DNA of 64,000 bases from the NCBI GenBank assembly GCA_022826515.1, contig JAJDUT010000046.1, positions 12,682 to 76,681 on the forward strand, given 5' to 3'. Of the stretch, positions 41,819 to 51,070 are shown in pieces. Positions within the stretch are counted from its first letter, which is position 1, and every line of letters begins with the position of its first letter. The translations under genes were made by a program, and so were the position numbers. Source of the DNA: Candidatus Latescibacterota bacterium (GTDB lineage Bacteria; Latescibacterota; UBA2968; UBA8231). Under the pieces are notes generated by a model. The model saw only the letters and a list, made by a program, of their open reading frames with translations, had not been told where the DNA came from and did no database searches.

Positions 41819-43705
41819 ATGAAACGCATCACTACCGCCGACTTCCGCGACTATCGCCGCGACCGCTTCATCGACGCCCAAACCACCCGCGCCGCTCGCC
41901 TCGCCCCCACCTATATGCTCACCAACGAAATGGGCGTTGACGGCGACATCTGCGAGGAACTCACGCCCGCTCTCTGCGCAAAAGTCGAATTCGACATCCC
42001 CTCGGCCAAGACCAAAGGAGCCGAACTGCTCTTTTACGTCAACGCCGACAAATCCACGGCCGACAAACCCATGCGGCTCCAAGTCAACGGCCATGTCCTC
42101 ACCCACCGCCAAGACCGCGAGCGCATGCTCACCGGCGGTTGGGATCGCAAGAAAATCGCCGCCAAATACCTCAAAGAAGGAACCAACGAATTCGTGTTCT
42201 CGCACAGCGGCGTGTTGCACATCGACCCCTTCCCCGGCGGTCTAGCTGACGCGCCCCCAAGCCGTTCGAGCCGCAGCTTTGACGGCGGCAAGACTTGGCA
42301 CCAAGGTACCTTGGGCGAAGCCCGCGCCACTGAAGGCGAATATCTGGTGCGGCTGCGCGTCAAGGGACATCCGCCCCAAGGGACGCTCTGCTCGCCGGTT
42401 ATCGATCTCGCCGCCGCCGACGGCCGCGGCCGCATCGCTCCGCGAATGGGCATTCGCCGCCTGCACCTAAAAGCGCGGATGCGCCAGCCGCAGGGGACCC
42501 AAATACACTTCGAGCTGCGCGCGGGTTCGACGCCTTCCTTTGACCCGCGCACTTGGACGGCTTGGGAGCGGGCCACCGCCTTGCAGTGGCCCGGGCGCTT
42601 TGTGCAGTGGCGCGCCATCCTCGAAACCGACGCGGCCAACAAGACTCCGACGCTCCAAGCCGTCACCCTCGAAGCCGATATTGAGGAAGACGCCAAGAGC
42701 CTCGCCCCCTTCAAGCAAGCAGAATTTGACCAACCCGAGCTCGTGTATAGCTCGTATCCTTTTGCCTATATGGGGCTGCACCCGCACCAAGAGCGACTGC
42801 GCAAGCAGTACCGCCTCGACGAAGTCATCGCCAAAGGCAAAACCGAACTCGAACAACTAGCCCTTTTGCGCGACTGGGTCCACAGCCAGTGGCTGGGCTG
42901 GCAATCCGACAAATATCCCCATTGCCCCTCCTGGAACCCCCTCGAAGTCCTCGACACCACCAAGGGCGACTGGGGCTTCGGCATGTGTACCCACTATGGA
43001 GCGGTGTTCGCCGGCTGCGCCTCGTCCCTAGGGTGGGTGGCCCGCTCAATTGTCGTCGATCACCACTGCTTGGCCGAGGTCTGGTGCGAGGAGTTGCAAA
43101 AGTGGATCCTCGAAGACGCCGGGCCGGCTCGCGAATTTGACGCCACCTACGAAATCGACGGCGTGCCCATCAACGCCCTAGAACTGCACGAGGCTGCGGC
43201 GGACGAGCGGCGCGAAACGATCATGGCCAACAAGCTGCCGCAAAAGGTCGTCGAGCCTATGGCTAGCTATATCGATGTCTTCTGCCGCTTCGGCATTCCG
43301 CTGCGTAACACGCACCTGATCTTCGCCGAACCAGCCGAACTGCGCCACGGTGCCGGTCAATACCACTGGGATGGCTATCTGTGGTGGTCGGACGACGTCG
43401 ATCCGCGCTACGCCGAATACTCCTTGCAGACCTCTCGCATCGGGGACTTCTACTGGTCGGTCAACCAGACGCGGCTCTACCTTCAAGTGGCGGAAAAGGC
43501 GCGCACGCTGCAAGTCGATCTAGAGCACACCGCGCCCAACTTCTCGCACTTCTTGGTGCGCCAAGACGGCGGCCCGTGGCGCGAGGAGCGCGAATCCCGC
43601 TTTGAGTGGACGCTCGCCGAGGGAGAAAACCTGCTCGAAGCGCGGGCGGTCAATATCTTCGGCAAGCAGGGCCGCATCGCCAAAGCGTGCGTCGAAGCGT
43701 CGTAA
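41819..43705 (+). CDS. Transglutaminase-like (papain-fold) protein
   Basis: This is a 628-residue protein. The catalytic triad is Cys390 in FGMCTHYGAVF, His416 in VVDHHCLAEVW and Asp433 in WILEDAGPA, the order expected of transglutaminase-core proteins. The N-terminal 300 residues include beta-sandwich-like stretches (LLFYVNADKSTADKPMRLQV, then RLHLKARMRQPQGTQIHFEL). No signal peptide is visible. Members act as peptidases or transferases. It is followed after 13 bases by a flippase. Its 5' end is duplicated at 40381. Confidence 0.8.
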   Translation: MKRITTADFRDYRRDRFIDAQTTRAARLAPTYMLTNEMGVDGDICEELTPALCAKVEFDIPSAKTKGAELLFYVNADKSTADKPMRLQVNGHVLTHRQDRERMLTGGWDRKKIAAKYLKEGTNEFVFSHSGVLHIDPFPGGLADAPPSRSSRSFDGGKTWHQGTLGEARATEGEYLVRLRVKGHPPQGTLCSPVIDLAAADGRGRIAPRMGIRRLHLKARMRQPQGTQIHFELRAGSTPSFDPRTWTAWERATALQWPGRFVQWRAILETDAANKTPTLQAVTLEADIEEDAKSLAPFKQAEFDQPELVYSSYPFAYMGLHPHQERLRKQYRLDEVIAKGKTELEQLALLRDWVHSQWLGWQSDKYPHCPSWNPLEVLDTTKGDWGFGMCTHYGAVFAGCASSLGWVARSIVVDHHCLAEVWCEELQKWILEDAGPAREFDATYEIDGVPINALELHEAAADERRETIMANKLPQKVVEPMASYIDVFCRFGIPLRNTHLIFAEPAELRHGAGQYHWDGYLWWSDDVDPRYAEYSLQTSRIGDFYWSVNQTRLYLQVAEKARTLQVDLEHTAPNFSHFLVRQDGGPWREERESRFEWTLAEGENLLEARAVNIFGKQGRIAKACVEAS

Positions 43706-43718
43706 AGCTACCTAGCCT

Positions 43719-45158
43719 GTGAGCGCCTCGCTCTCCCTGGCCACGCGCGCCCTGCGCGGCTTCCTCTGGAACGGCAGCGCTTCCGTTATCCAGCTCGGCG
43801 TCATGCTGGCGCTCTACAGGCTCTTGCCGCTCGAAAAGCTGGGCCATTTTGAGTGGGCACTCGCCCTAGTGATGCTCCTATCGCTGGTCGGCGACTTGGG
43901 TCTGGGCGCGGCCTTGGTCCAGCTACCGGACGCGAGTGAAGAGCACTTCGACACGGCCTTCTGGACTTGTCTGAGCTGGGGACTGCTGGTCACCGCCGCA
44001 GTCATCGCTGCCGTCTCTTGGCTCGCTCCTTTTTTGGGGGGCGAAGACCCGCACACTTTCGGCCGCGTCCTGCGCACGCTCTGCCTGGCGATTCCCTGCG
44101 CCTCACTGGCGGGCCTATTGCGGGCCAGACTTCAGCGCGACCTCGACTTCCGCGCCGTGGCCCTTTCCGAACTCGTTTCAGTCCTGACCTTTGCCCTCAC
44201 GGTGGCGCTGCTACTTTTCTGGCGACCCGAATTGGGCGTCCTAGTCCCGGTTATCGGATCAGTTGTACGCGAACTAGGGCTCTTCAGCAGCCTCGCTCTC
44301 TCGGCTCGCTGGCTGCCGCGTCTGCGCTTCCGGCTCCAAGCGCTGCGCCAGATTCTTCGCTTCGCGCTGAATCTCACGGGTTCGCGCGTAGTGGCCCTGC
44401 TCAATACAAAAATTGCTTACTTCTTCATCTTCGTACCGCTGGGGGCCACGGCCCAAGCCTATTACAGCTTGGCCGAGCGATTGACCTTGCAGCCTTTGAC
44501 CCGGCTGGCCACGACCATCCAGCGCGTCTCCTTCCCTACCTTTTCGACGATCGTAGATGACGACTCGCTCCTGCGCCGAGGCTATTTGTCTTCGGTACAG
44601 GGCTTCGTGCTCGCGTTGGGTCCGGTCCTTGCGGGAATATTCGTCTTTGCGCCGGAGATTGCCGCCTTGCTCAACACCGAGCCGATGTGGATGGTGCTGC
44701 GCCTGTTGGCCGCGGCCACGCTTTTGAAAGTCGCCAGCACCCTAGTCGGCTCGATTTTTATGGCCAAAGGCAAGACCAACTGGTCTTTCTATTGGTCGCT
44801 CTTTAGCATGGGGGTGCTGATCCCGGCCCTGTACTTCTATGGCCTGCCGCGCGGCGTCGAAGGCGTGGCCAGCGTCATCGCCGCCGCCGCCCTGCTGTTC
44901 TTGCTGCTTTCGCAGTACCTCGTCAACCGCTTGATCGGCCTGCCTTTTGCAACCTATCTCGCCGCTCTCAGCCGTCCCGGTTTGGTGGTCGCCTTTGTCT
45001 TCACCGTTCTCCTGCTGGCCCGCCCCTTGCTGCCTTGGTCCCCGCTCGCCGTTTTCATTGTCGGTGCAGTCCTCGGCGTCGGCGCGACCTTGACCGCCCT
45101 CTTCCTCTTCGCCCGCAACCTTTGCCGCACCTATTGGGCGAGCCTGCGCGGGACCTAA
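43719..45158 (+). CDS. Wzx-like polysaccharide flippase
   Basis: This is a 479-residue integral membrane protein with about 12-14 hydrophobic spans, of the polysaccharide biosynthesis export (MOP superfamily) type. ALRGFLWNGSASVIQLGVML is the characteristic N-terminus, with GHFEWALALVMLLSLVGDLG and QAYYSLAERLTLQPLTRLAT further in. It probably moves lipid-linked oligosaccharide across the inner membrane. The start is GTG. No glycosyltransferases are adjacent, so the substrate is unknown. Confidence 0.87.
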   Translation: MSASLSLATRALRGFLWNGSASVIQLGVMLALYRLLPLEKLGHFEWALALVMLLSLVGDLGLGAALVQLPDASEEHFDTAFWTCLSWGLLVTAAVIAAVSWLAPFLGGEDPHTFGRVLRTLCLAIPCASLAGLLRARLQRDLDFRAVALSELVSVLTFALTVALLLFWRPELGVLVPVIGSVVRELGLFSSLALSARWLPRLRFRLQALRQILRFALNLTGSRVVALLNTKIAYFFIFVPLGATAQAYYSLAERLTLQPLTRLATTIQRVSFPTFSTIVDDDSLLRRGYLSSVQGFVLALGPVLAGIFVFAPEIAALLNTEPMWMVLRLLAAATLLKVASTLVGSIFMAKGKTNWSFYWSLFSMGVLIPALYFYGLPRGVEGVASVIAAAALLFLLLSQYLVNRLIGLPFATYLAALSRPGLVVAFVFTVLLLARPLLPWSPLAVFIVGAVLGVGATLTALFLFARNLCRTYWASLRGT

Positions 45159-45176
45159 TTCTGCCCTAGGCGAAAA

Positions 45177-45205
45177 TTGCGTGTGGGGATGTTTTGGAAT
45201 ATGTT
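45177..45205 (+). promoter_or_regulatory. Possible promoter of pdxS
   Basis: TTGCGT at 45177-45182 and TATGTT at 45200-45205 are 17 bases apart, placed 32 bases before the pdxS ATG. Each hexamer is only a partial match to consensus. Confidence 0.35.
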
Positions 45206-45236
45206 TTTAGGCAACTGTTCTAAAGGAGATTGCGCT

Positions 45237-46136
45237 ATGAGCGAGATACAAAATGGCCAGACTGGCACCCTGCGCCTCAAGACCGGCCTCGCCGAAATGC
45301 TCAAGGGCGGCGTCATCATGGACGTCGTCACTGCCGACCAAGCCAAGATCGCCGAAGACGCCGGGGCCACCTCGGTCATGGCGCTGGAAAGAGTGCCCGC
45401 CGATATCCGCGCCGAAGGCGGGGTGTCGCGCATGTCGAGCATAGAAAAGCTGCGCCAGATCATGGAGGCGACCTCCATTCCGGTGATGGCCAAATGCCGC
45501 ATTGGCCACTTTGCCGAAGCGCAGATGCTCCAAGCCCTCGGAATCGACTACGTCGACGAAAGCGAAGTTCTGACTCCGGCCGACGAACACTATCACGTCG
45601 ATAAGTTCGCCTTTGAGGTGCCCTTCGTCTGCGGCTGCCGCAACCTCGGCGAAGCCCTGCGGCGGATTGGCGAGGGCGCGGCCATGATCCGCACCAAGGG
45701 CGAGGCTGGCTCGGGCAACATCGTCGAAGCCGTGCGCCACATGCGCTCAGTGACCGACGAAATTCGCCGACTGACCGTGCTGCGTCCCGAACAGCTAATG
45801 ACCGCGGCCAAAGACCTAGGCGCACCCTATGAACTGGTCCGCTGGGTCGCCGAGCACGGCAAGCTGCCAGTGCCCAATTTTGCCGCCGGCGGCGTCGCCA
45901 CCCCAGCCGATGCCTCGCTGATGATGCAACTCGGCGCTGAGGCCGTTTTCGTCGGCTCTGGGATCTTTAAGTCCGGCGATCCAGCCATCCGCGCCAAAGC
46001 CATCGTCGAAGCCACCACTCACTACGACGACCCAGAGGTCCTGATCCGCGTCTCTGAAAACCTCGGCGAGGCCATGGTCGGCATCAACATCGACACCCTC
46101 GAAGAGAAGGACAAACTACAAACTCGCGGCTGGTAG
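45237..46136 (+). CDS. pdxS: Pyridoxal 5'-phosphate synthase lyase subunit
   Basis: This is a 299-residue PdxS that makes PLP from ribose 5-phosphate, glyceraldehyde 3-phosphate and ammonia from Pdx[38 protein letters not shown] (first imine Lys region before [11 protein letters not shown]) and [20 protein letters not shown] (second Lys) are diagnostic, as is [27 protein letters not shown] lies eight bases before the ATG, so an in-frame upstream ATG is rejected. Confidence 0.97.
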   Translation: MSEIQNGQTGTLRLKTGLAEMLKGGVIMDVVTADQAKIAEDAGATSVMALERVPADIRAEGGVSRMSSIEKLRQIMEATSIPVMAKCRIGHFAEAQMLQALGIDYVDESEVLTPADEHYHVDKFAFEVPFVCGCRNLGEALRRIGEGAAMIRTKGEAGSGNIVEAVRHMRSVTDEIRRLTVLRPEQLMTAAKDLGAPYELVRWVAEHGKLPVPNFAAGGVATPADASLMMQLGAEAVFVGSGIFKSGDPAIRAKAIVEATTHYDDPEVLIRVSENLGEAMVGINIDTLEEKDKLQTRGW

Positions 46137-46164
46137 GACGCCGCACAGATGCAAACGGAAAATG

Positions 46165-46192
46165 CCCCGTCTCTGCTCTGTCAGGGACGGGG
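46165..46192 (+). terminator. Hairpin between pdxS and pdxT
   Basis: CCCCGTCTCTG pairs with CAGGGACGGGG (11 base pairs, one T-G wobble) around a six-base loop, followed by TAATTTTA. The tail is not a pure T run, so it may attenuate, stabilise the pdxS message, or terminate weakly, setting PdxS above PdxT. Confidence 0.4.
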
Positions 46193-46220
46193 TAATTTTA
46201 TGAAGCGTCATCCCCCTGCC

Positions 46221-46249
46221 TCTGTGCTCATCTGCGTTCATCTGCGGAT
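46221..46249. repeat. Short dispersed repeat, copy 2
   Basis: ATCTGCGTTCATCTGCGGAT at 46230-46249 matches 9465-9484 with one difference. It lies between the hairpin and pdxT. Confidence 0.5.
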
Positions 46250-46280
46250 ACTTCCGCCGGGGGTTGTCAAGGTATAAACA

Positions 46281-46874
46281 ATGATCGGAATTTTGGGATT
46301 GCAGGGCGACTACGCGGCCCACGGCAAAATGCTTGACTCATTAGCCGTCGAATCCCGCGTGGTCAAAAAGCCGGAGCAATTGTCCACGATTGACGGCCTA
46401 ATCTTCCCTGGCGGCGAGAGCACGACGCTAATTAAGCTCATGGACTCTTGGGAGTTCTGGGCACCGCTGCGGGACTTCGCTGCGGCCGGCAACCCCATTT
46501 TTGGCACCTGCGCCGGTATGATCCTGTTGGCCAAAGGCGTCTCTAACCCACCGCAGAAGTCCCTCGGCCTGATCGACATCGACGTCGAGCGCAACAGCTA
46601 TGGCCGCCAAGTCGATAGCTTTGAGGGGAAGGGCGTTTGGGCAGCGGATGGGCAACCGCGATCACTGCCGATGATCTTTATCCGCGCACCCCGCATCGCG
46701 CGGTTGGGCGACGGAGTCGCGGCACTGGCGACCTGCGGCGACGACGTGGTCGTGGCGCGTCAAGGCCAAGTGCTCGTCGCCTCATTCCATCCCGAACTGA
46801 CCAGCGATTTGAGCCTACATCGCTATTTCGTCGATATGGTTGAGCGCTATTCTAAAAAGGACTGGAATGCCTGA
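46281..46874 (+). CDS. pdxT: Pyridoxal 5'-phosphate synthase glutaminase subunit
   Basis: This is a 197-residue class I glutamine amidotransferase that feeds ammonia to PdxS. MIGILGLQGDYAAHGKML is the N-terminus, LIFPGGESTTLIKLM the oxyanion region, FGTCAGMILLA holds the nucleophile Cys, and ASFHPELTSDLSLHRYF the His-Glu pair. It lies 144 bases after pdxS. Its last codons overlap the start of the DUF4160-like gene. Confidence 0.96.
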   Translation: MIGILGLQGDYAAHGKMLDSLAVESRVVKKPEQLSTIDGLIFPGGESTTLIKLMDSWEFWAPLRDFAAAGNPIFGTCAGMILLAKGVSNPPQKSLGLIDIDVERNSYGRQVDSFEGKGVWAADGQPRSLPMIFIRAPRIARLGDGVAALATCGDDVVVARQGQVLVASFHPELTSDLSLHRYFVDMVERYSKKDWNA

Positions 46875-47136
46875 AATTTCTCGATTTTTCGGCATCATAA
46901 TACGAATGTATGCTGAGCCTCATGTACCACATCACCGACCTCATTTTCACGCTTATTACCAAGAGAATGTTGGTGTATATGCCGTTGATACCATTGAACT
47001 GATTGCGGGGCAACTTCCTAGGCGACAGCAGCGTCTGGTTGAGGCTTGGATAGAGTTGCACCATGAAGAATTACTGGCAGATTGGGAACGATTACAATCA
47101 GGTCGAGCACCTTTCAAAATCGACCCCCTTCAATAA
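46867..47136 (+). CDS. DUF4160-family protein
   Basis: This is an 89-residue protein, MPEISRFFGIIIRMYAEPHV, then HRPHFHAYYQ, matching DUF4160 (PxHxPHFH motif). The start chosen has AAGGA six bases upstream and overlaps the pdxT end by eight bases. It is paired with a DUF2442-like gene, a frequent pairing thought to be toxin-antitoxin-like. The local sequence is AT-richer than its surroundings, suggesting recent transfer. Confidence 0.8.
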   Translation: MPEISRFFGIIIRMYAEPHVPHHRPHFHAYYQENVGVYAVDTIELIAGQLPRRQQRLVEAWIELHHEELLADWERLQSGRAPFKIDPLQ

Positions 47137-47147
47137 AGGAGATCGAC

Positions 47148-47450
47148 ATGCGTCATCCCATATATCGCGTGATATTTTTTCAAATACAAGCACCTTATAC
47201 ACTTCGAGTTTGTTTTGACGATGATACGGAACAGATCATCGATTTTCAGGCCATATTGGAAGGTGAATTATTCGGTCCACTCCGCAATGTATCCTTATTC
47301 AACCAAGTTCGGATCGATCCTGAGGTCCATACTCTGGTATGGCCGAATGGGGCTGATTTTGATCCAGCCACTTTACATGATTGGCCTGAGCATTTTCCAG
47401 AACTTAAGCGCATGGGTAAGCGTTGGTCTTTCATCGAAACGAAGGACTGA
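47148..47450 (+). CDS. DUF2442-family protein
   Basis: This is a 100-residue protein. TLRVCFDDDTEQIIDFQAIL, GELFGPLRNVSLFNQVRID and LVWPNGADFDPATLHDWP match DUF2442. An AAAGGAG lies six bases before the ATG, eleven bases after its partner. The biochemical role is not established; a partner or antidote role for DUF4160 is inferred from co-occurrence. Confidence 0.82.
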   Translation: MRHPIYRVIFFQIQAPYTLRVCFDDDTEQIIDFQAILEGELFGPLRNVSLFNQVRIDPEVHTLVWPNGADFDPATLHDWPEHFPELKRMGKRWSFIETKD

Positions 47451-47541
47451 CGCGGTTCAGCCAATAACTCAGGGTCAGATAATGATTTTTGAGGTCAGAA
47501 TATGAGAAGTACGTAGACTAAAACTCTGGGAGGAACCGTCC

Positions 47542-48381
47542 ATGATCGTCGACACCCACGTACACATCTGGGAAGTGTCCGAGAAATATCCCATCGGACC
47601 CACCGCCCCGAACTGGACCTCCGAGCCGGACGAACCCGCCACTGCCGACGAGCTAATCGAGGACATGGACCAAAACGGCGTTGACCGCAGCGTCTTGGTG
47701 CAGACTAGCTGGTCCACTTGGGACAACGGCTATATCGCCGATTCGCAGGCCCTTTTCCCCGACCGCTTTATCGGTCACGGCATGCTCGACCCGCAAAATC
47801 CAGACAATGCCGATCAGGCGCACTATTGGATGGAGGAACGCGGCTTGGTCGGTTTCCGCTTCCACCCTATGTACTACCCGGACGAGAAAGTCCTGACCAC
47901 GCCCCAGAACCGTCCCATGTGGGAAGTCCTAGCCGCAATGGACGCTGTCGTCCAGTTCCATCTCAACGCCGCTTGCGCCGATCAAATAGTTGAAATCGCC
48001 CGCCGCCATCCGCAGATGCCCCTGCTATTGGACCACATGGGCTATCCCAACCTCGACGAGCCTGCCGAAGCTTTTCAACCTATCGTCGAGCTAGCAAACT
48101 TCGACAACGTGGCCGTAAAAATCTCGGATGTTCACGGCCGCTCAAAGCAGACTTTTCCCTACGCCGACGTGCACCCCTTCATCCAGCGCCTGCACCACGC
48201 CTTTGGAGCCGAGCGCATGTTGTGGGGCACTGGTTATCCGGGGCATCATCGCACCAAGCACAACTGGCCGACCCTAGGCGAGGAGTTGCGCCTAGTGCGC
48301 GAGGGTTTCGACTTTCTCAGACCCCGCGAAAAAGACCAGATGCTAGGCGGTACAGCCGCCCGTATCTGGAAACTGACCTGA
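47542..48381 (+). CDS. Amidohydrolase-2 family metal-dependent hydrolase
   Basis: This is a 279-residue TIM-barrel hydrolase. MIVDTHVHIWE carries the HxH metal site, VQFHLNAACADQ and LLLDHMGYPNLDEP the further His, and MLWGTGYPGHH takes the place of the usual WGxDxP block. Such enzymes act on lactones or decarboxylate aromatic acids. It lies 43 bases before a SelA-like PLP enzyme and may share a pathway with it. Confidence 0.85.
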   Translation: MIVDTHVHIWEVSEKYPIGPTAPNWTSEPDEPATADELIEDMDQNGVDRSVLVQTSWSTWDNGYIADSQALFPDRFIGHGMLDPQNPDNADQAHYWMEERGLVGFRFHPMYYPDEKVLTTPQNRPMWEVLAAMDAVVQFHLNAACADQIVEIARRHPQMPLLLDHMGYPNLDEPAEAFQPIVELANFDNVAVKISDVHGRSKQTFPYADVHPFIQRLHHAFGAERMLWGTGYPGHHRTKHNWPTLGEELRLVREGFDFLRPREKDQMLGGTAARIWKLT

Positions 48382-48424
48382 TCTTTACAAGTTCGTCCAC
48401 ACACAATCCACAAGGGAGGCCCGC

Positions 48425-49942
48425 ATGACATTGGACACCAGCGACCAAAACATCTACCAAGCCATCGGCGTCGAACCCATCATCAACTGCCGTGGCACGT
48501 TTACCATCATCGGCGGCTCCGTCGAACTTCCCGAGGTTCTGGCAGCCATGGAAGCAGCCTCGGGCTACTTCGTCCAATACGACGAACTGGCCGAAGCCGT
48601 CGGCCAAAGACTGGCTGAAATCACTGGAGCCGAATGGGGCTTGATTCCGGCGGGCTGCGCCGCTGGCCTCAAGCACATCACCGCGGCTTGCGTCACCGGC
48701 GGCAACCCCGAAAAGCTGATCCGCATCCCGGATTTGACCGGCTTGGACAAAACCCAAGTCATCATCCCCCGGTACTCGCGCAACGCCTACGACCACGCCC
48801 TGCGCAGCATCGGCGTCGAAATCGTCATGGTTGAGACCCAAGCCGAATTGGCGCAAGCTATCAATCCCTGCACCGCCATGATCTACATAACCACGGGAGC
48901 TGGTTCTGCCACTGACCAGCCGCTTTCCCTAGAGGTCATTGCCGACGTGGCCCGGCCACACGACATTCCCATCCTCGCCGATGCCGCAGCCGAAAACCTC
49001 ACCATTCCCAATGTCCACTTGCAAAGGGGGGCCACGGTCGTGGCCTACAGCGGCGGCAAAGCCCTGTGCGGACCCCAGTGCGCCGGCTTGGTGCTGGGCG
49101 ACAAAGCCCTACTCCAGTCGGCTTGGCAATTCAGTTCGCCGCACCACGGGCCGGGCCGCGACAATAAAATCGGCAAGGAAGAGATCATGGGGATGCTGGC
49201 GGCGGTGGAAGCGTGGGTGCGCCGCGATCACGACGCCGAATGGCAGACTTGGCTGTCTTATCTCGACCATATCGCCCAGCGAGTGCGCGACATCGACAGC
49301 GTATCGACCGAGGTCAACGATCCCACCGGCCTGTCCAACCGCGCTCCAGTCCTCACCATCAGTTGGGACCCGGCCGTCTTGCACATTACCGGCGCAGAAG
49401 TCGCCGAGGATTTCGCCCGCAACAAACCCCGCATCGCCGTGGCCAGCGGCGGTGCCAACGGCCGCACTTCCATCGGCATCACGCCCAACCAAATGCAGCC
49501 GGGCAACGACCAAGTGGTCGCCGACCGAATCCACCGCATTCTATCCGAACAACGCAATCCCCAATCAACCGAGCTAGCCCCTCCGGCAACCGACGTCAGC
49601 GGTTCTTGGGATCTCACCATCAACTATTCGAGCAGCAGCAGCCAGCACCAGCTATTCCTCGAACAAGAGGGGCATTGGATCGGCGGCACCCACATAAGCG
49701 ATTTTTCCCAGCAGCCCATTGCCGGTGTCATCGAGGGAGATCAGGTAAAGTTGCGCAGCCAAGTGAGTCGCCCAGGCGATACCATCCCCTTCCTGTTTTC
49801 CGGCCGCGCTGCGGCAGACCGCATTTCGGGGTTCATTCACCTAGGCGAATACCGCAATGCCGATTTCACCGCCTGCCGCTCCCAGTACGCAAAATCGCCG
49901 ATCTCTATTGCCATACCCGGCGGAGCGCCGCTGGCTACCTAA
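48425..49942 (+). CDS. SelA-like PLP-dependent enzyme with extra C-terminal beta domain
   Basis: This is a 505-residue protein. Residues 1-380 are a fold-type I PLP enzyme of the SelA/DgaE-like group: NCRGTFTIIGGS, PAGCAAGLKHITAACVTGG, ILADAAAENL with the cofactor Asp, and the Schiff-base Lys212 in VVAYSGGKALCGP. Residues from about 385 (SGSWDLTINYSSSSSQHQLF to GEYRNADFTACRS) form an added beta-barrel-like domain not found in SelA. A selenocysteine role is unlikely; an ammonia-lyase or racemase role on an amino sugar acid is plausible. Confidence 0.75.
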   Translation: MTLDTSDQNIYQAIGVEPIINCRGTFTIIGGSVELPEVLAAMEAASGYFVQYDELAEAVGQRLAEITGAEWGLIPAGCAAGLKHITAACVTGGNPEKLIRIPDLTGLDKTQVIIPRYSRNAYDHALRSIGVEIVMVETQAELAQAINPCTAMIYITTGAGSATDQPLSLEVIADVARPHDIPILADAAAENLTIPNVHLQRGATVVAYSGGKALCGPQCAGLVLGDKALLQSAWQFSSPHHGPGRDNKIGKEEIMGMLAAVEAWVRRDHDAEWQTWLSYLDHIAQRVRDIDSVSTEVNDPTGLSNRAPVLTISWDPAVLHITGAEVAEDFARNKPRIAVASGGANGRTSIGITPNQMQPGNDQVVADRIHRILSEQRNPQSTELAPPATDVSGSWDLTINYSSSSSQHQLFLEQEGHWIGGTHISDFSQQPIAGVIEGDQVKLRSQVSRPGDTIPFLFSGRAAADRISGFIHLGEYRNADFTACRSQYAKSPISIAIPGGAPLAT

Positions 49943-49957
49943 TTGCAAATCAGTGGC

Positions 49958-51070
49958 TCACGATGAGTCCGGCGTAACCGTCTTCCAGCGCAAGGTCTGC
50001 GCCGCCAACAGCTCGGCATCCGGCGTCGGCAGATCGCCGGTCGAGGGCTTGAAGACGCAGCCCTCGGCCAGCTCCAAGGGCGGTTGCGACAAATCGCGGC
50101 GGTAGAAGCGGGAGGAGGGAAACAGGTCGCCCGGATAGGTGAAGTTCTCCAGCGTCGCCAGTTCCACGCAGATTGATCCCCCCAGAGCGCTTTCGAGCAT
50201 CCCCCCGACCCACACCGGCACGCCGGCATCCCTAGCCATATCGTGCACGGCAAGGGCGTTGGTCAAGCCGCCGATTCTTCCCGGCTTGATGTTGATGTAG
50301 CGACAGGCACCGATGCGCAGCGCCTGCTCGGCGGTGCGCGGATCGACGATGCTCTCGTCGAGACAGATGGGCGTACCGATCTGTCTCGCGAGCTCGGCGT
50401 GATCGAGCAGGTCGTTGTACGCAAGTGGCTGCTCGATGAAGGCGAGCCCCATGCCGTCGATGGCCTTGAAAAACGGCAGGTCGTCGAGGGTGTACCCGGA
50501 ATTGCAGTCGATGTGGAAGGTGGTGTCGGGGAAGGTACTGGTCGCGATTTGCAGCATTTCCAGGTCCCAGCCCGGAGCCACCTTCAGCTTGATGCGCGGG
50601 AATCCAGCGTCGACGGCCTGCTGGATGTTCCCGAGGAGCATGTCGTAGGAGTCCTGGATGCCGAAGTCAGCGCCGGCCACCACGTCGCGGGTTTGGCCGC
50701 CGAGAAGCCGATGCAGGGGGGTCCCGGTGATGCGGCTCTGCAGCGTCCACCAGCCGATCTCCACGGCCGCCTTGGCGAAGCTGTTGCCCTTGAAAATTGC
50801 CAGCCGCTGGTTTAGCTCCGCGGCCGTGTCGTACTCGCGCCCCACGACCCAAGGCCCCATCACCTCGGAGACGTGGTAGAACGCGGACCCGGCGCTCTCG
50901 TTGAGATAGGTGGGCGCGAAGAAGGGGGTGCTCTCCGACCAGGCTTCGTGCTCGCCGCTGGTCAGCTTGACGAGCACTGAGTGGATGTCGGCGTCTTCCC
51001 CATACGCCGTGCGCCAAGGATAAATGAGCGGCATCACCACGTAGTACACGTCGAGTCTGTCGATTCGCAT
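49958..51070 (-). CDS. N-succinylamino acid racemase / o-succinylbenzoate synthase-like enzyme
   Basis: This is a 370-residue enolase-superfamily enzyme of the muconate-lactonizing subgroup. The full set of residues is visible: Lys161 and Lys163 in RIKLKVAPGWD, Asp188 in HIDCNSGYT, Glu213 in FIEQPLAYND, Asp238 in CLDESIVD and Lys262 in INIKPGRIGGL. This pattern fits o-succinylbenzoate synthase or N-acylamino acid racemase. There are no other men genes nearby, so racemase activity is likelier. The start directly abuts the aminotransferase stop. Confidence 0.87.
   Translation of the reverse strand: MRIDRLDVYYVVMPLIYPWRTAYGEDADIHSVLVKLTSGEHEAWSESTPFFAPTYLNESAGSAFYHVSEVMGPWVVGREYDTAAELNQRLAIFKGNSFAKAAVEIGWWTLQSRITGTPLHRLLGGQTRDVVAGADFGIQDSYDMLLGNIQQAVDAGFPRIKLKVAPGWDLEMLQIATSTFPDTTFHIDCNSGYTLDDLPFFKAIDGMGLAFIEQPLAYNDLLDHAELARQIGTPICLDESIVDPRTAEQALRIGACRYINIKPGRIGGLTNALAVHDMARDAGVPVWVGGMLESALGGSICVELATLENFTYPGDLFPSSRFYRRDLSQPPLELAEGCVFKPSTGDLPTPDAELLAAQTLRWKTVTPDSS

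Noticed and set aside
48425..49942. Selenocysteine synthase
   Set aside because: There is no selenoprotein, selB or selC signal nearby, and the added C-terminal domain fits a metabolic PLP enzyme better.
49958..51070. MenC of menaquinone synthesis
   Set aside because: No other men genes are in the window; the residue pattern equally fits N-acylamino acid racemases.
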